Below are positions 15,797-23,706 of a DNA stretch of 28,978 bases, piece after piece (the stretch's first letter is position 1; every line of letters starts with the position of its first letter). The DNA comes from JBCBTJ01 sp964597685. Lineage in GTDB: Bacteria; Pseudomonadota; Alphaproteobacteria; Caulobacterales; Hyphomonadaceae. The position numbers were made by a program, and so were the translations under genes. The stretch lies in the NCBI GenBank assembly GCA_964597685.1, contig CAZQZC010000013.1, positions 1-28,978 of the forward strand, written 5' to 3'. Below the pieces are notes generated by a model. It was given only the letters and a program-made list of their open reading frames with translations, ran no database searches and was not told the DNA's origin.

Positions 15797-16092
15797 TCGC
15801 GGCCGCTTCCGCTGCGCTTCTGGTCGCCATGGCGCTATTGCTGCTGCGCGGTTTGATCGGCCCGACGCTGTACGACCGGGTCCTGGCGGTGAATTCCTTC
15901 GGCACCAAGACCGTCTTGCTGCTTGCCTTGCTCGGCTTTCTCATGGATCGGCCTGACTTCACCGACATCGCGATCTTGTACGCGCTGATCAACTTCGTTT
16001 CGACGATCGCAATCTTGAAGTTCTTTCGGTATCGCTCGTTCCAAGTGCCTCTGGCGCGACCGGCGCAGCGTCGGGGGCGCGCAAACGAATGA
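15793..16092 (+). CDS. mnhF: Mrp/Mnh antiporter subunit F
   Basis: The 99-residue, three-helix membrane protein has the conserved RGLIGPTLYDRVLAVNSFGTKTV segment of MnhF/MrpF, split here over residues 17-39, and a basic C-terminal tail (RPAQRRGR). It starts inside the mnhE stop (ATGA). The frame extends far upstream in the mnhE region, but only the part from 15793 looks like MnhF. Confidence 0.92.
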   Translation: MIAAASAALLVAMALLLLRGLIGPTLYDRVLAVNSFGTKTVLLLALLGFLMDRPDFTDIAILYALINFVSTIAILKFFRYRSFQVPLARPAQRRGRANE

Positions 16093-16463
16093 TCGAGATC
16101 TGGACCGCTTTTCTGTCGATATATTCTGAGGTTCGGCCCATTTTGGGCGGGGTTTTGTGCGTCGTCGGCGCAGTCTTGACCGTTGTCGGCGCGGTGGGCG
16201 TCTTGCGGTTTCCGGACTTCTATAGCCGCCTCCATGCGGCCAGCGTCATCGACACGTCGGGCGCGACGGCTCTTTTGCTCGGGATGGCCTTGCTGGCGCC
16301 GAGCTGGCTTGTCGTGGCGAAATTGGCCGTCGTTTGGCTGTTCATGTTTATCAGCGGACCAACGGCGGCGCACGCGGCGGCGAATGCCGCGCACACCGCC
16401 GGTCTCCAACCGATTATCGGGCGCGCGGCGCGGGGGCGCTCCGAGGGGGAGGACGCGCAATGA
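16089..16463 (+). CDS. mnhG: Mrp/Mnh antiporter subunit G
   Basis: The 124-residue, three-helix protein has the family core GVLRFPDFYSRLHAAS at about 37-52, preceded by a Gly/Val-rich helix. Subunit G interacts with E and F in Mrp complexes. The C-terminal 30 residues are hydrophilic and Arg/Gly-rich. It begins and ends in four-base overlaps with its neighbours. Confidence 0.93.
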   Translation: MIEIWTAFLSIYSEVRPILGGVLCVVGAVLTVVGAVGVLRFPDFYSRLHAASVIDTSGATALLLGMALLAPSWLVVAKLAVVWLFMFISGPTAAHAAANAAHTAGLQPIIGRAARGRSEGEDAQ

Positions 16464-17050
16464 ACATGGTTCTCGGCGGCGAAGCGGGGGTTGCGCTCAT
16501 CAACATTACGCTCCTGGCGATGCTGTTCGTTGTCGCCGTCGCGATCGCCAGGCTACGCAGCTTGTTCGCGATCGTCATGCTGTCCGGCGTCTATTCTCTT
16601 CTTTCGGCGGTTTGGTTCGTGGTTCTCGACGCGGTCGACGTGGCCTTCACGGAGGCTGCGGTGGGGGCGGGCGTTTCCACTGTGTTGATGCTCGGCGCCA
16701 TGCTTTTGACCTCCCGAACGGCGAAGGCTGAGCGGGCGTCGAACAGAATTGCGCCGCTGGTCGTGTGTTTCGCCGCCGGAGCCATGCTCATCTACGCAAC
16801 GATCGATCTGCCCGCCTTGGGCGATCCGAACGCGCCGGCGAACGCTTATGTGGGCGCTGAATACCTGGCGCGGAATTATTCCGACATCGGCATACCGAAT
16901 GTCGTGACATCGGTGTTGGCCAGTTATCGCGGTTTCGACACGCTCGGCGAGACCGTCGTTGTCTTCACCGCGGGCCTCGCCGTCGCCCTGCTGCTGGGCT
17001 TCGGGGAGAGATCTCTGGCGGAATCGCTGCGCAGGGAGAACGAGTCGTGA
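16460..17050 (+). CDS. DUF4040 protein: free-standing C-terminal half of MrpA (MbhD+MbhE-like)
   Basis: The 196-residue membrane protein combines two modules that form the C-terminus of MrpA and correspond to MbhD and MbhE of membrane-bound hydrogenases. The first carries DVAFTEAAVGAGVSTVL with the conserved membrane glutamate (Glu65). The second carries NVVTSVLASYRGFDTLGETVVVF. In canonical Mrp operons this region is fused to the NuoL-like pump domain; here it is a separate gene 3 kb upstream of its likely partner (19532-21010). ATGA and GTGA overlaps at both ends imply translational coupling. Confidence 0.9.
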   Translation: MNMVLGGEAGVALINITLLAMLFVVAVAIARLRSLFAIVMLSGVYSLLSAVWFVVLDAVDVAFTEAAVGAGVSTVLMLGAMLLTSRTAKAERASNRIAPLVVCFAAGAMLIYATIDLPALGDPNAPANAYVGAEYLARNYSDIGIPNVVTSVLASYRGFDTLGETVVVFTAGLAVALLLGFGERSLAESLRRENES

Positions 17051-17499
17051 GCGGCGATCATCACATCGTCCTTCGGGTGGTCTCGAAACTGCTGATCCCG
17101 CTCATCGCGCTGTATGCATTCTATGTGCAGTTCCACGGCGAATACGGTCCAGGCGGCGGGTTCCAGGCCGGCGTCATCGTCGCCGTTTCCATGATCCTGT
17201 ACGCTCTCGTCTTCGGCGCGCCCGCGGCCATCGGCGCGCTGCCGCCGGCTTTTACGCGTCGGTTGGCGGCCTTTGGCGTTCTCCTTTATTCGGGCGTCGG
17301 GATTTGGGCGATGCTGAACGGCGGCGAGTTTCTCAATTACGACGCCCTCGTCGACGAGCCCGAAGGGGGGCATCTGGGACAGCATATCGGCATCATTCTG
17401 ATCGAACTCGGCGTTCTGTTCGGCGTGTCCGGATCGATGCTGACAATTTTCTACGCCTTCGCCGGCCGCGTGGCTGAGATACGCGACGAGGATTGGTGA
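17047..17499 (+). CDS. mnhB: Mrp/Mnh antiporter subunit B
   Basis: The 150-residue protein has four membrane helices and the MnhB hallmark HGEYGPGGGFQAGVIVA at about 30-46, which forms part of the cation path in Mrp structures. It starts at GTG 17047, overlapping the previous stop by four bases. Three bases separate its stop from the mnhC ATG, the only non-overlapping junction in the operon. Confidence 0.93.
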   Translation: MSGDHHIVLRVVSKLLIPLIALYAFYVQFHGEYGPGGGFQAGVIVAVSMILYALVFGAPAAIGALPPAFTRRLAAFGVLLYSGVGIWAMLNGGEFLNYDALVDEPEGGHLGQHIGIILIELGVLFGVSGSMLTIFYAFAGRVAEIRDEDW

Positions 17500-17502
17500 T
17501 CC

Positions 17503-18009
17503 ATGGCTGAGTTCATTCTCGCGCGCGCCAATTATTGGGCGATCATCGCCCTGATGATGATCGGGCTCTATATTGCGTTCCAGTCGAACAATCTGGTGAA
17601 GCGCCTGGTCGGCTTGTCGATCTTTCAGACGTCGATTTTTCTCTTCTACATCACTCTGGGCAAGGTCGCCGGCGGCACGGCCCCGATCCTATACGGCCGC
17701 GACTACCCGAAGTCCTACGACGACAGCCACGGAGACGCCGGTCATGGGGCCAGCGCCGCGGAGCACGGCGGCGCGGATTACGGGGCCGCGCTGGAGCCGC
17801 TGAAGGAGGTTTATTCCAATCCTTTGCCGCACGTTCTGATCCTGACGGCCATCGTGGTCGGCGTCGCGACCTTGGCGGTCGGGTTAGCGATCGTGGTGCG
17901 AATCCGCGAGGCCTATGGCGTCATTGAAAGCGACGAGATCCAGGAGGCCGACCGCGATGTGGCTGCCGCCCAGAGCATGGACGACGCCCCGGAGGGCGCT
18001 TCGGCATGA
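17503..18009 (+). CDS. mnhC: Mrp/Mnh antiporter subunit C (NuoK-like) with a His/Asp-rich loop
   Basis: The 168-residue NuoK/MnhC-family protein has three helices (about 11-27, 35-55, 110-134). The conserved NNLVKRLVGLSIFQTSIFLF follows helix 1, and NPLPHVLILTAIVVGVATLAVGLA forms helix 3. It is longer than usual MnhC (about 110-120 residues). The loop between helices 2 and 3 (about 66-100) is rich in Asp, His, Gly and Ala, and the C-terminal tail is acidic (140-168). The loop could bind a metal ion or contact an extra subunit; that is inference. The stop overlaps the next ATG. Confidence 0.92.
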   Translation: MAEFILARANYWAIIALMMIGLYIAFQSNNLVKRLVGLSIFQTSIFLFYITLGKVAGGTAPILYGRDYPKSYDDSHGDAGHGASAAEHGGADYGAALEPLKEVYSNPLPHVLILTAIVVGVATLAVGLAIVVRIREAYGVIESDEIQEADRDVAAAQSMDDAPEGASA

Positions 18010-19535
18010 TCGATCTGATCACGGGGTTTCCGGCGCCCGACTGGGTGATGCGGCATGCGATCGTCTTGATCGTTGTGGCTCCTCTGGTGTCGTCCGGCTT
18101 GGCGGCGATGTTTCGAAGCGAGGCGGTCGCTTGGGCGCTGAGTTTGCTGTCGAGCCTCGCCTCCCTTGTCTGCGCTATCGTTCTGATCGGACAGACCAGC
18201 GATGGCGGGGTTGTCTCCTATGCGCTCGGGGGCTTTGCGCCGCCGCTGGGGATTGAATTTCGGATCGATGCGCTGAATGCTCTGGTCCTTTTTCTCGTGT
18301 CCGCAATCAGCGTGCTCGCAGTCGTCTTTTCGCGTCCAAGCGTGCAGGCGGAGGTGCCCGAGGAGAAACGGGGATACTTCTACGCGGCGTACCTTGTTTG
18401 CTTTTCTGGATTGCTCGGCGTCGCAGCGACGGGCGATGCGTTCAATTTGTTCGTGTTTCTCGAGATCAGCTCGATATCGACCTACGTGCTCGTCGCACTC
18501 GGCGCCCGACGCGACCGTCGCGCTCTCCCGGCGGCCTTCAACTATCTCATTATGGGGACGATCGGGGCTTCGTTTTACGTGATCGGCGTAGGTTTTCTCT
18601 ACGCCGCTACGGGAACGCTCAATATGGCCGATATCGGCGCCCGCTTGGCTGACCTTCAAGACAGTCGGACGGTGCAGGCGGGTTTCGCGTTCATCCTGGT
18701 CGGGCTCAGCCTCAAGGCGGCGATGTGGCCGCTGCACCAATGGCTGCCGAACGCCTACGCCCACGCGCCGGGTTTCGTGACGGTGTTCTTGTCCGCGACG
18801 GCGACCAAGGTCGCCATCTACGCGCTGATCCGATTTGTCTTCGTGGTCTTCTCAGTCGATTTCGCGTTCGACGGAGCGAGCTTGGGATATGTTCTCCTGC
18901 CGGCGGCGTTGATCGCCATGGTGGTGTGTTCGTTCCAAGCGATCTTCCAGCGGGATGTCCGAAGGATGTTAGCTTATTCGTCCGTGGCGCAGGTGGGCTA
19001 TATCTTGCTCGGGGTTTCGGTCGGCACCGCCGCCGGGCTGTCGGCAGGATTGTTCCATTTGTTCAATCACGCTTTGATGAAGGGCGCCTTGTTCATGGCG
19101 GTCGCGGCCATCGTCTTGAACTTCCAGGGCGCGCGGTTGAACGATTTCGCCGGCCTCGGCCGATCGGCGCCGATGACGATGACCGCCTTCGCCATCGCCG
19201 CTTTATCATTAATCGGCGTCCCATTGACGGCCGGGTTCCAGTCCAAGGTGGCTTTGATCTTGGCCGTGCTGGACCAAGGCATGTGGTGGGCGGCGCTTGT
19301 GATCGTGTTCTCCAGCGTGCTGGCCGTTGTTTATATGGGGCGCGTCATGGAGGCGGTTTTCTTCAGACCGCCGGCGAACCCGGAGAAAATACGCCGGGAG
19401 GCCCCGCCTGAAATCCTTGTTCCGCTGTGGATCCTGGCGATTGCGAATATCTGGATCGGTCTCGACGGCTCGTTCCCGATCACTTTGGTGGACGCCGCGG
19501 CTCAGTCGGTGTTCGGTTCGGGGAGCGTGCGATGA
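18006..19535 (+). CDS. NuoL/M/N-type proton-pump subunit, MrpD-like (first of three)
   Basis: The 509-residue antiporter-like subunit has about 14 helices. The proton-path residues are present: Glu153 in FVFLEISS, Lys237 in SLKAAMWPLH with His244, Lys268 in ATKVAIYAL, His355 and Lys359 in FNHALMKGALFM, and Lys414 in FQSKVALI. The TKVAIYAL form of helix 8 is MrpD-like. In Mrp complexes such subunits move protons across the membrane to drive cation exchange. It is coupled to genes on both sides by ATGA overlaps. Which of the two D-like subunits is the true MrpD orthologue needs a tree. Confidence 0.93.
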   Translation: MIDLITGFPAPDWVMRHAIVLIVVAPLVSSGLAAMFRSEAVAWALSLLSSLASLVCAIVLIGQTSDGGVVSYALGGFAPPLGIEFRIDALNALVLFLVSAISVLAVVFSRPSVQAEVPEEKRGYFYAAYLVCFSGLLGVAATGDAFNLFVFLEISSISTYVLVALGARRDRRALPAAFNYLIMGTIGASFYVIGVGFLYAATGTLNMADIGARLADLQDSRTVQAGFAFILVGLSLKAAMWPLHQWLPNAYAHAPGFVTVFLSATATKVAIYALIRFVFVVFSVDFAFDGASLGYVLLPAALIAMVVCSFQAIFQRDVRRMLAYSSVAQVGYILLGVSVGTAAGLSAGLFHLFNHALMKGALFMAVAAIVLNFQGARLNDFAGLGRSAPMTMTAFAIAALSLIGVPLTAGFQSKVALILAVLDQGMWWAALVIVFSSVLAVVYMGRVMEAVFFRPPANPEKIRREAPPEILVPLWILAIANIWIGLDGSFPITLVDAAAQSVFGSGSVR

Positions 19536-21010
19536 GCCCCGACACCTTTATCCTCGCCGCCCTGTTGATCCCGATCGCGACGACGGCCGCGATCTATGTG
19601 CTGGGCCGAATCCCGGATCTTCGCGAAGGGGCCACGCTTCTCGGCGCGGCGGCGCTGTTCGGCTGCGCGATTCTGCTGGCGACGCAAGTTTCCGCAGGGC
19701 TTGAGCCGGAGCTTACCCTCTGGCAGGCCGCGCCGGGCCTCGCCTTCTACTTCAAGCTTGAGCCGTTGGGCGCATTGTTCGCCCTTGTCGCCAGCGGATT
19801 GTGGATCGTCAATTCGCTCTATTCGATCGGCTATATGCGCGGCAACCGAGAGCGGAACCAGACCCGGTTCTATATGTGCTTCGCCATCGCGCTGTTGGGG
19901 GCCATGGGCGTGGCCATGGCGGGCAACCTGTTCACTCTGTTCGTGTTCTACGAAGTGTTGACTCTGTCGACCTATCCGCTGGTCGCCCATAAGGGCGATG
20001 AAAAGGCTCAACGCGGCGCGCGAATCTATCTGCTGACGCTGCTGGGCACGTCGATCGGCCTGTTTCTCGTTGGCGTGGTGTGGACTTGGGCGGTTGCGGG
20101 CAGTTTGGACTTCGTCGAGGGCGGGCTTCTGGCGGGCCAGGTCGGCCCAGGCGTCGCGAGCGCTTTGCTGTTGTTGTTCGCCTTCGGCGTCGGCAAGGCG
20201 GCCTTGATGCCGTTTCACTTCTGGCTGCCGAACGCCATGGTCGCGCCGACGCCGGTTTCAGCGTTGTTGCACGCGGTCGCGGTTGTGAAGGCGGGCGTGT
20301 TCACGATCCTGAAGGTGGCGATCTACGTTTTCGGTGAAGACCTGCTGAATCAGACGCCGGCGACGGATTGGATCCTGGCCGTCGCCTGCTTCACCATCGT
20401 CGTCTCGTCGCTCATCGCCCTGACAAAAGACAATCTCAAGGCGCGGCTCGCCTATTCGACCGTGTCGCAGCTCGCTTATGTCACCACGGGCGCGATGCTG
20501 GCCGATGCGGCTGGCTTTACCGGCGGGGCGCTCCAGATCGCCGCCCACGCCACGGGCAAGATCACGCTGTTTATGTGCGCGGGCGCGATCTATGTCGCCA
20601 CAGGGGTTCAGAACATTTCCGAAATGCGCGGCCTGGGCCGTCGCATGCCTTGGGTGTTCGGCGCTTTTCTGATCGGCGCGCTGTCCATTATCGGAATCCC
20701 GCCCTTGGCGGGCGATTGGCCAAAATATGAGCTGATGCAAGGCGCGGCCGACGCGGACGGGAAGGGGTATGTGATCGCCATTCTGATCATGTCGTCTCTC
20801 CTGAACGTCGCCTATCTCTTGCCGATCCCGATCCTCGCCCTGATGCCGCCGCCGGGCTCGCCGGAGCCTGCGGCTTACAAACGGCCCGATGGCGCGCCGT
20901 TCTTCACCGTCGCCGCGCCGGTGTTCACGGCTTTCCTGTGTTTCGTGCTGTTCTTCACGGTGGGGGCTATCGGCGATTTCCTACTTCCAGCAGTCGGTGA
21001 GCGGCCATGA
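19532..21010 (+). CDS. NuoL-like pump subunit, free-standing N-terminal half of MrpA
   Basis: The 492-residue polytopic protein has MrpA-type helix 7-8 sequence: GKAALMPFHFWLPNAMVAPTP with Lys222 and His229, then LLHAVAVVKAGVF with His247 and Lys253. Glu141 (FVFYEVLT), His339/Lys343 (AHATGKITLFM) and Lys398 (GDWPKYEL) complete the proton path. It stops after about 14 helices and lacks the MrpA C-terminal extension, which is instead the DUF4040 gene at 16460. The frame is open upstream to 19427, but the ATG at 19532 overlaps the previous stop and starts the first helix. Confidence 0.92.
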   Translation: MSPDTFILAALLIPIATTAAIYVLGRIPDLREGATLLGAAALFGCAILLATQVSAGLEPELTLWQAAPGLAFYFKLEPLGALFALVASGLWIVNSLYSIGYMRGNRERNQTRFYMCFAIALLGAMGVAMAGNLFTLFVFYEVLTLSTYPLVAHKGDEKAQRGARIYLLTLLGTSIGLFLVGVVWTWAVAGSLDFVEGGLLAGQVGPGVASALLLLFAFGVGKAALMPFHFWLPNAMVAPTPVSALLHAVAVVKAGVFTILKVAIYVFGEDLLNQTPATDWILAVACFTIVVSSLIALTKDNLKARLAYSTVSQLAYVTTGAMLADAAGFTGGALQIAAHATGKITLFMCAGAIYVATGVQNISEMRGLGRRMPWVFGAFLIGALSIIGIPPLAGDWPKYELMQGAADADGKGYVIAILIMSSLLNVAYLLPIPILALMPPPGSPEPAAYKRPDGAPFFTVAAPVFTAFLCFVLFFTVGAIGDFLLPAVGERP

Positions 21011-21384
21011 GCGATGAGAATATGACCTCGCCCGTCGAGCGCGACGCTTCGGGACGCTTCGTTCGCAAAGCGTCCGATGAGGTGGAGGCTCGCCCGCCGG
21101 TCGACACGTCCGACATGCATCCGATCGCCAAGGCCTTATTCGGCTGGGTGTCGTGGCCGGGCACGGGCTCCCTTGTGTTCTGGGGACTCGCCGCCTTGTC
21201 GGCCGCGCTCATTATTGGGGATCTCGCCCTGATACGCCACGACAAGGTCGAATCGGCGAACGCGACGGGATTTTACGGCGCTTACGGTTTTGCGTCGTTT
21301 GCGCTCGTCGTGCTGGCGGGGTGGCCGCTTGGGCGATTGCTGCGTCGGCCGGAGGATTATTACGACGACGGTGACGAGACATGA
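21007..21384 (+). CDS. Unassigned two-helix membrane protein in the antiporter operon
   Basis: The 125-residue product has a hydrophilic N-terminus of about 45 residues, two membrane helices (about 54-76 and 88-108) and an acidic tail (EDYYDDGDE). I recognise no Mrp, Nuo or Mbh subunit. Four-base overlaps at both ends place it between two pump subunits and predict near-stoichiometric synthesis with them. The simplest reading is an accessory or linker subunit specific to this operon type. It is unlike MnhE, F or G in sequence. Confidence 0.8.
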   Translation: MSDENMTSPVERDASGRFVRKASDEVEARPPVDTSDMHPIAKALFGWVSWPGTGSLVFWGLAALSAALIIGDLALIRHDKVESANATGFYGAYGFASFALVVLAGWPLGRLLRRPEDYYDDGDET

Positions 21385-23144
21385 TCGCGGCGCTTTCCCA
21401 GATCAATCCGGGACTGGTGCTGGTTGTGGCCGGTTTGTTGTCGGCGGCGCTGCCGTTCAAGCAGGCGCGCCAAGCGCTTGCCATCGGCGCGCCGATCTTT
21501 GGAATCGCTCTTCTGTTTACCGCAGACCAGGACGTCAATCTCGCCACCGCATCACTGCTCGGCCTGGACTTGATCCTGTTCAGGGTCGACTCGCTCTCTT
21601 TCGTCTTCGGCTTCGCGTTTCTGATCGCGGCGCTGTTAAACGGCATTTACGCCCTGCACCAAGACGACCGGGTGCAGGACGCATCCGCGTTGATCTATGC
21701 AGGTGCGGCGGTGGCGGCGACGTTCGCCGGCGATCTCATGACCTTGTTCGTCTTCTGGGAAATCACTGCGGTCTCGTCGGTCTTTCTGATTCTGAAGGCC
21801 GGGACGCGGGCGGCCTATTCCGCTTCGATGCGCTATCTGGCGATCCAGATCCTGTCCGGCGTGCTGCTGCTGGACGGGGCGGCGTATTACTTCAAGGCCA
21901 ACGGCACGATGAGCTTTGTGGCGTTCGAAACGCTGCAAGATCCGGGCGCGATGCTGATTCTGTTCGCCTTCGGCATCAAGGCGGCCTTTCCCTTCCTGCA
22001 CAATTGGCTTCAGGACTCCTATCCGAAAGCGACCGTGACGGGGGCCGTCGTGCTGTCCGCGTTCACCACGAAGCTCGCCGTCTACGCCCTGGCGCGCTTG
22101 TTTCCGGGCCAAGAGGTGTTGATCTGGATCGGGGCGACGATGACCGTGTTTCCGGTCTTCTTCGCGGTGATCGAGAACGATCTTCGCAAAGTGCTCGCCT
22201 ACAGCCTCAACAACCAAGTGGGGTTCATGGTTTGCGCCATCGGCGTCGCCGACCTCTCCACGACAACGGGCCAGCTCGCCCTAAATGGCGCGGCGGCGCA
22301 CGCTTTCTGCCATATCATCTATAAAGCGCTCCTGTTCATGAGCATGGGCGCGGTCCTCCACCGAACGGGGACGGCCAAGGCGAGCGAGCTTGGCGGCTTG
22401 TATCGATCCATGCCGTGGACGACCGTGTTCTGTCTCATCGGGGCGGCGTCCATCTCCGCCTTTCCTTTGTTTTCAGGATTCGTCGCCAAATCGCTCACCA
22501 TGTCGGCGGTGGCGCAGGCCCATTATTATGTGGCTTGGGGCATGCTGCTCTTCGCGTCGGCGGGCGTGTTAGAGCATTCGGGGATCAAGATCCCGTACTT
22601 CGCCTTTTTCGGTCACGACAGCGGGAAACGGGTCGAGGAGGCGCCGTTCAACATGCTGCTCGCCATGGGGCTGGCGGCGTTCCTATGCATTTTCATCGGC
22701 TTGCCGGGCTTCGCGCCCCTGGGCGGCTACAATTGGCTGTACCAATTCCTGCCTTATCCCGACGTCGCGCTGAACTACGAGCCGTTTACGGCCGAGCACA
22801 TTTTGACCCAGATGCAATTGCTTGTTCTCGCCGCTTTCGCCTTTGTGCTGTTGCAGCGCTTGAACCTTTACCCGCCGGAGCGGCCGGGCGTGATTCTCGA
22901 TACGGATTGGATCTACCGAAAGCCCGGTTTCGGGGTCGCTAAATGGGCTGACGCGGTCTGGGCGAAAGCGGGTCCGGCCATGACCGCCAGCTGGCGGCGC
23001 GTGGGCGGCCGCGTCTATGCGCGCCTGGAAGCGGCCTTCAGCCCGGAAGGCTTGCTGGCCCGAGGACGATTGTCGGGCGGCATGGCCATCTGGACCGCCG
23101 TCCTTTTGGGGCTCGTCCTACTTTTGTCTTTTATCGCCGAATAG
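21381..23144 (+). CDS. NuoL/M/N-type proton-pump subunit, MrpD-like (third pump)
   Basis: The 587-residue subunit is the largest and last of the operon. It keeps Glu127 (FVFWEITA), Lys200 and His207 (GIKAAFPFLHNWL), Lys231 (TTKLAVYAL), His311 and Lys315 (HIIYKALLFM) and Lys370 (FVAKSLTM). After the 14-helix core it has a soluble stretch (about 495-565) containing RPGVILDTDWIYRKPG and a final helix (about 569-585), reminiscent of the C-terminal extensions that clamp neighbouring subunits in complex I NuoL. Three pumps in one Mrp-type operon are unusual. No clear terminator follows. Confidence 0.92.
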   Translation: MIAALSQINPGLVLVVAGLLSAALPFKQARQALAIGAPIFGIALLFTADQDVNLATASLLGLDLILFRVDSLSFVFGFAFLIAALLNGIYALHQDDRVQDASALIYAGAAVAATFAGDLMTLFVFWEITAVSSVFLILKAGTRAAYSASMRYLAIQILSGVLLLDGAAYYFKANGTMSFVAFETLQDPGAMLILFAFGIKAAFPFLHNWLQDSYPKATVTGAVVLSAFTTKLAVYALARLFPGQEVLIWIGATMTVFPVFFAVIENDLRKVLAYSLNNQVGFMVCAIGVADLSTTTGQLALNGAAAHAFCHIIYKALLFMSMGAVLHRTGTAKASELGGLYRSMPWTTVFCLIGAASISAFPLFSGFVAKSLTMSAVAQAHYYVAWGMLLFASAGVLEHSGIKIPYFAFFGHDSGKRVEEAPFNMLLAMGLAAFLCIFIGLPGFAPLGGYNWLYQFLPYPDVALNYEPFTAEHILTQMQLLVLAAFAFVLLQRLNLYPPERPGVILDTDWIYRKPGFGVAKWADAVWAKAGPAMTASWRRVGGRVYARLEAAFSPEGLLARGRLSGGMAIWTAVLLGLVLLLSFIAE

Positions 23145-23283
23145 CAATTTGCCGATATAAAGACATTATCCGCTTCTCGATAATCTGAGCGACAACCTCT
23201 TCAATCTCGCTGCATTTTAGTCTTTGAGTTCCCAACAACTCATATTAATGGGCTGTGCTTGCAGTTGAAGAGGGATAATACTT
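23145..23283. promoter_or_regulatory. mucR upstream region with two dyads
   Basis: 139 AT-richer bases between the antiporter operon and mucR. Dyads lie at 23165-23184 (ATTATC, eight-base gap, GATAAT) and 23225-23242 (TGAGTT-N6-AACTCA). GAGGG lies about nine bases before the mucR ATG. Ros/MucR proteins usually repress their own genes through AT-rich sites, so autoregulation here is plausible but unproven. Confidence 0.4.
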
Positions 23284-23706
23284 ATGTCTGAATCCTACGA
23301 CCCCTTTCAAATTCGGCGGCGCGCTGCACTCGTTGAGCTGACCGCAGACATTGTATCGGCTTATGTCGGTGGGAACCCTGTTCAAGGCGCAGACCTGCCC
23401 GGTCTTATTGGCGCCGTCCATGATTCCTTGACCCAGCTCGACGGCGAAGGCGAGGTGAAGGAGGAGCAGAAACCAGCCGTTTCGATCAAGAAATCGATCG
23501 GGGACGATTATCTGATCTGTCTCGAAGATGGCAAGAAATTCAAGTCTCTTCGGCGTCATTTGCGGTCTAAGTACGATATGTCGCCAGAAGAGTATCGGGA
23601 GAAATGGGGCCTTCCCTATGACTATCCGATGGTGGCGCCCAGTTATGCGCGCCAACGCTCGCAACTCGCTAAGAAGATGGGGCTGGGGCAGGCGAAAAAG
23701 TCCTAG
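23284..23706 (+). CDS. mucR: MucR/Ros-family transcriptional regulator with altered zinc site
   Basis: The 140-residue DNA-binding protein has the N-terminal oligomerisation region (LTADIVSAYVGGNPV, then LPGLIGAVHDSL) and the C-terminal Ros domain with LEDGKKFKSLRRHLRSKYDMSPEEYREKWGLP. In Agrobacterium Ros, zinc is held by two Cys and two His. The equivalent positions here are Cys79, Asp82, His92 and Tyr97, so two ligands are substituted. Zinc-free members of this family are known, so it may fold without metal. MucR proteins act as H-NS-like global repressors of AT-rich promoters in alphaproteobacteria. The ATG has GAGGG about nine bases upstream. It is a single gene with its own leader. Confidence 0.92.
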   Translation: MSESYDPFQIRRRAALVELTADIVSAYVGGNPVQGADLPGLIGAVHDSLTQLDGEGEVKEEQKPAVSIKKSIGDDYLICLEDGKKFKSLRRHLRSKYDMSPEEYREKWGLPYDYPMVAPSYARQRSQLAKKMGLGQAKKS

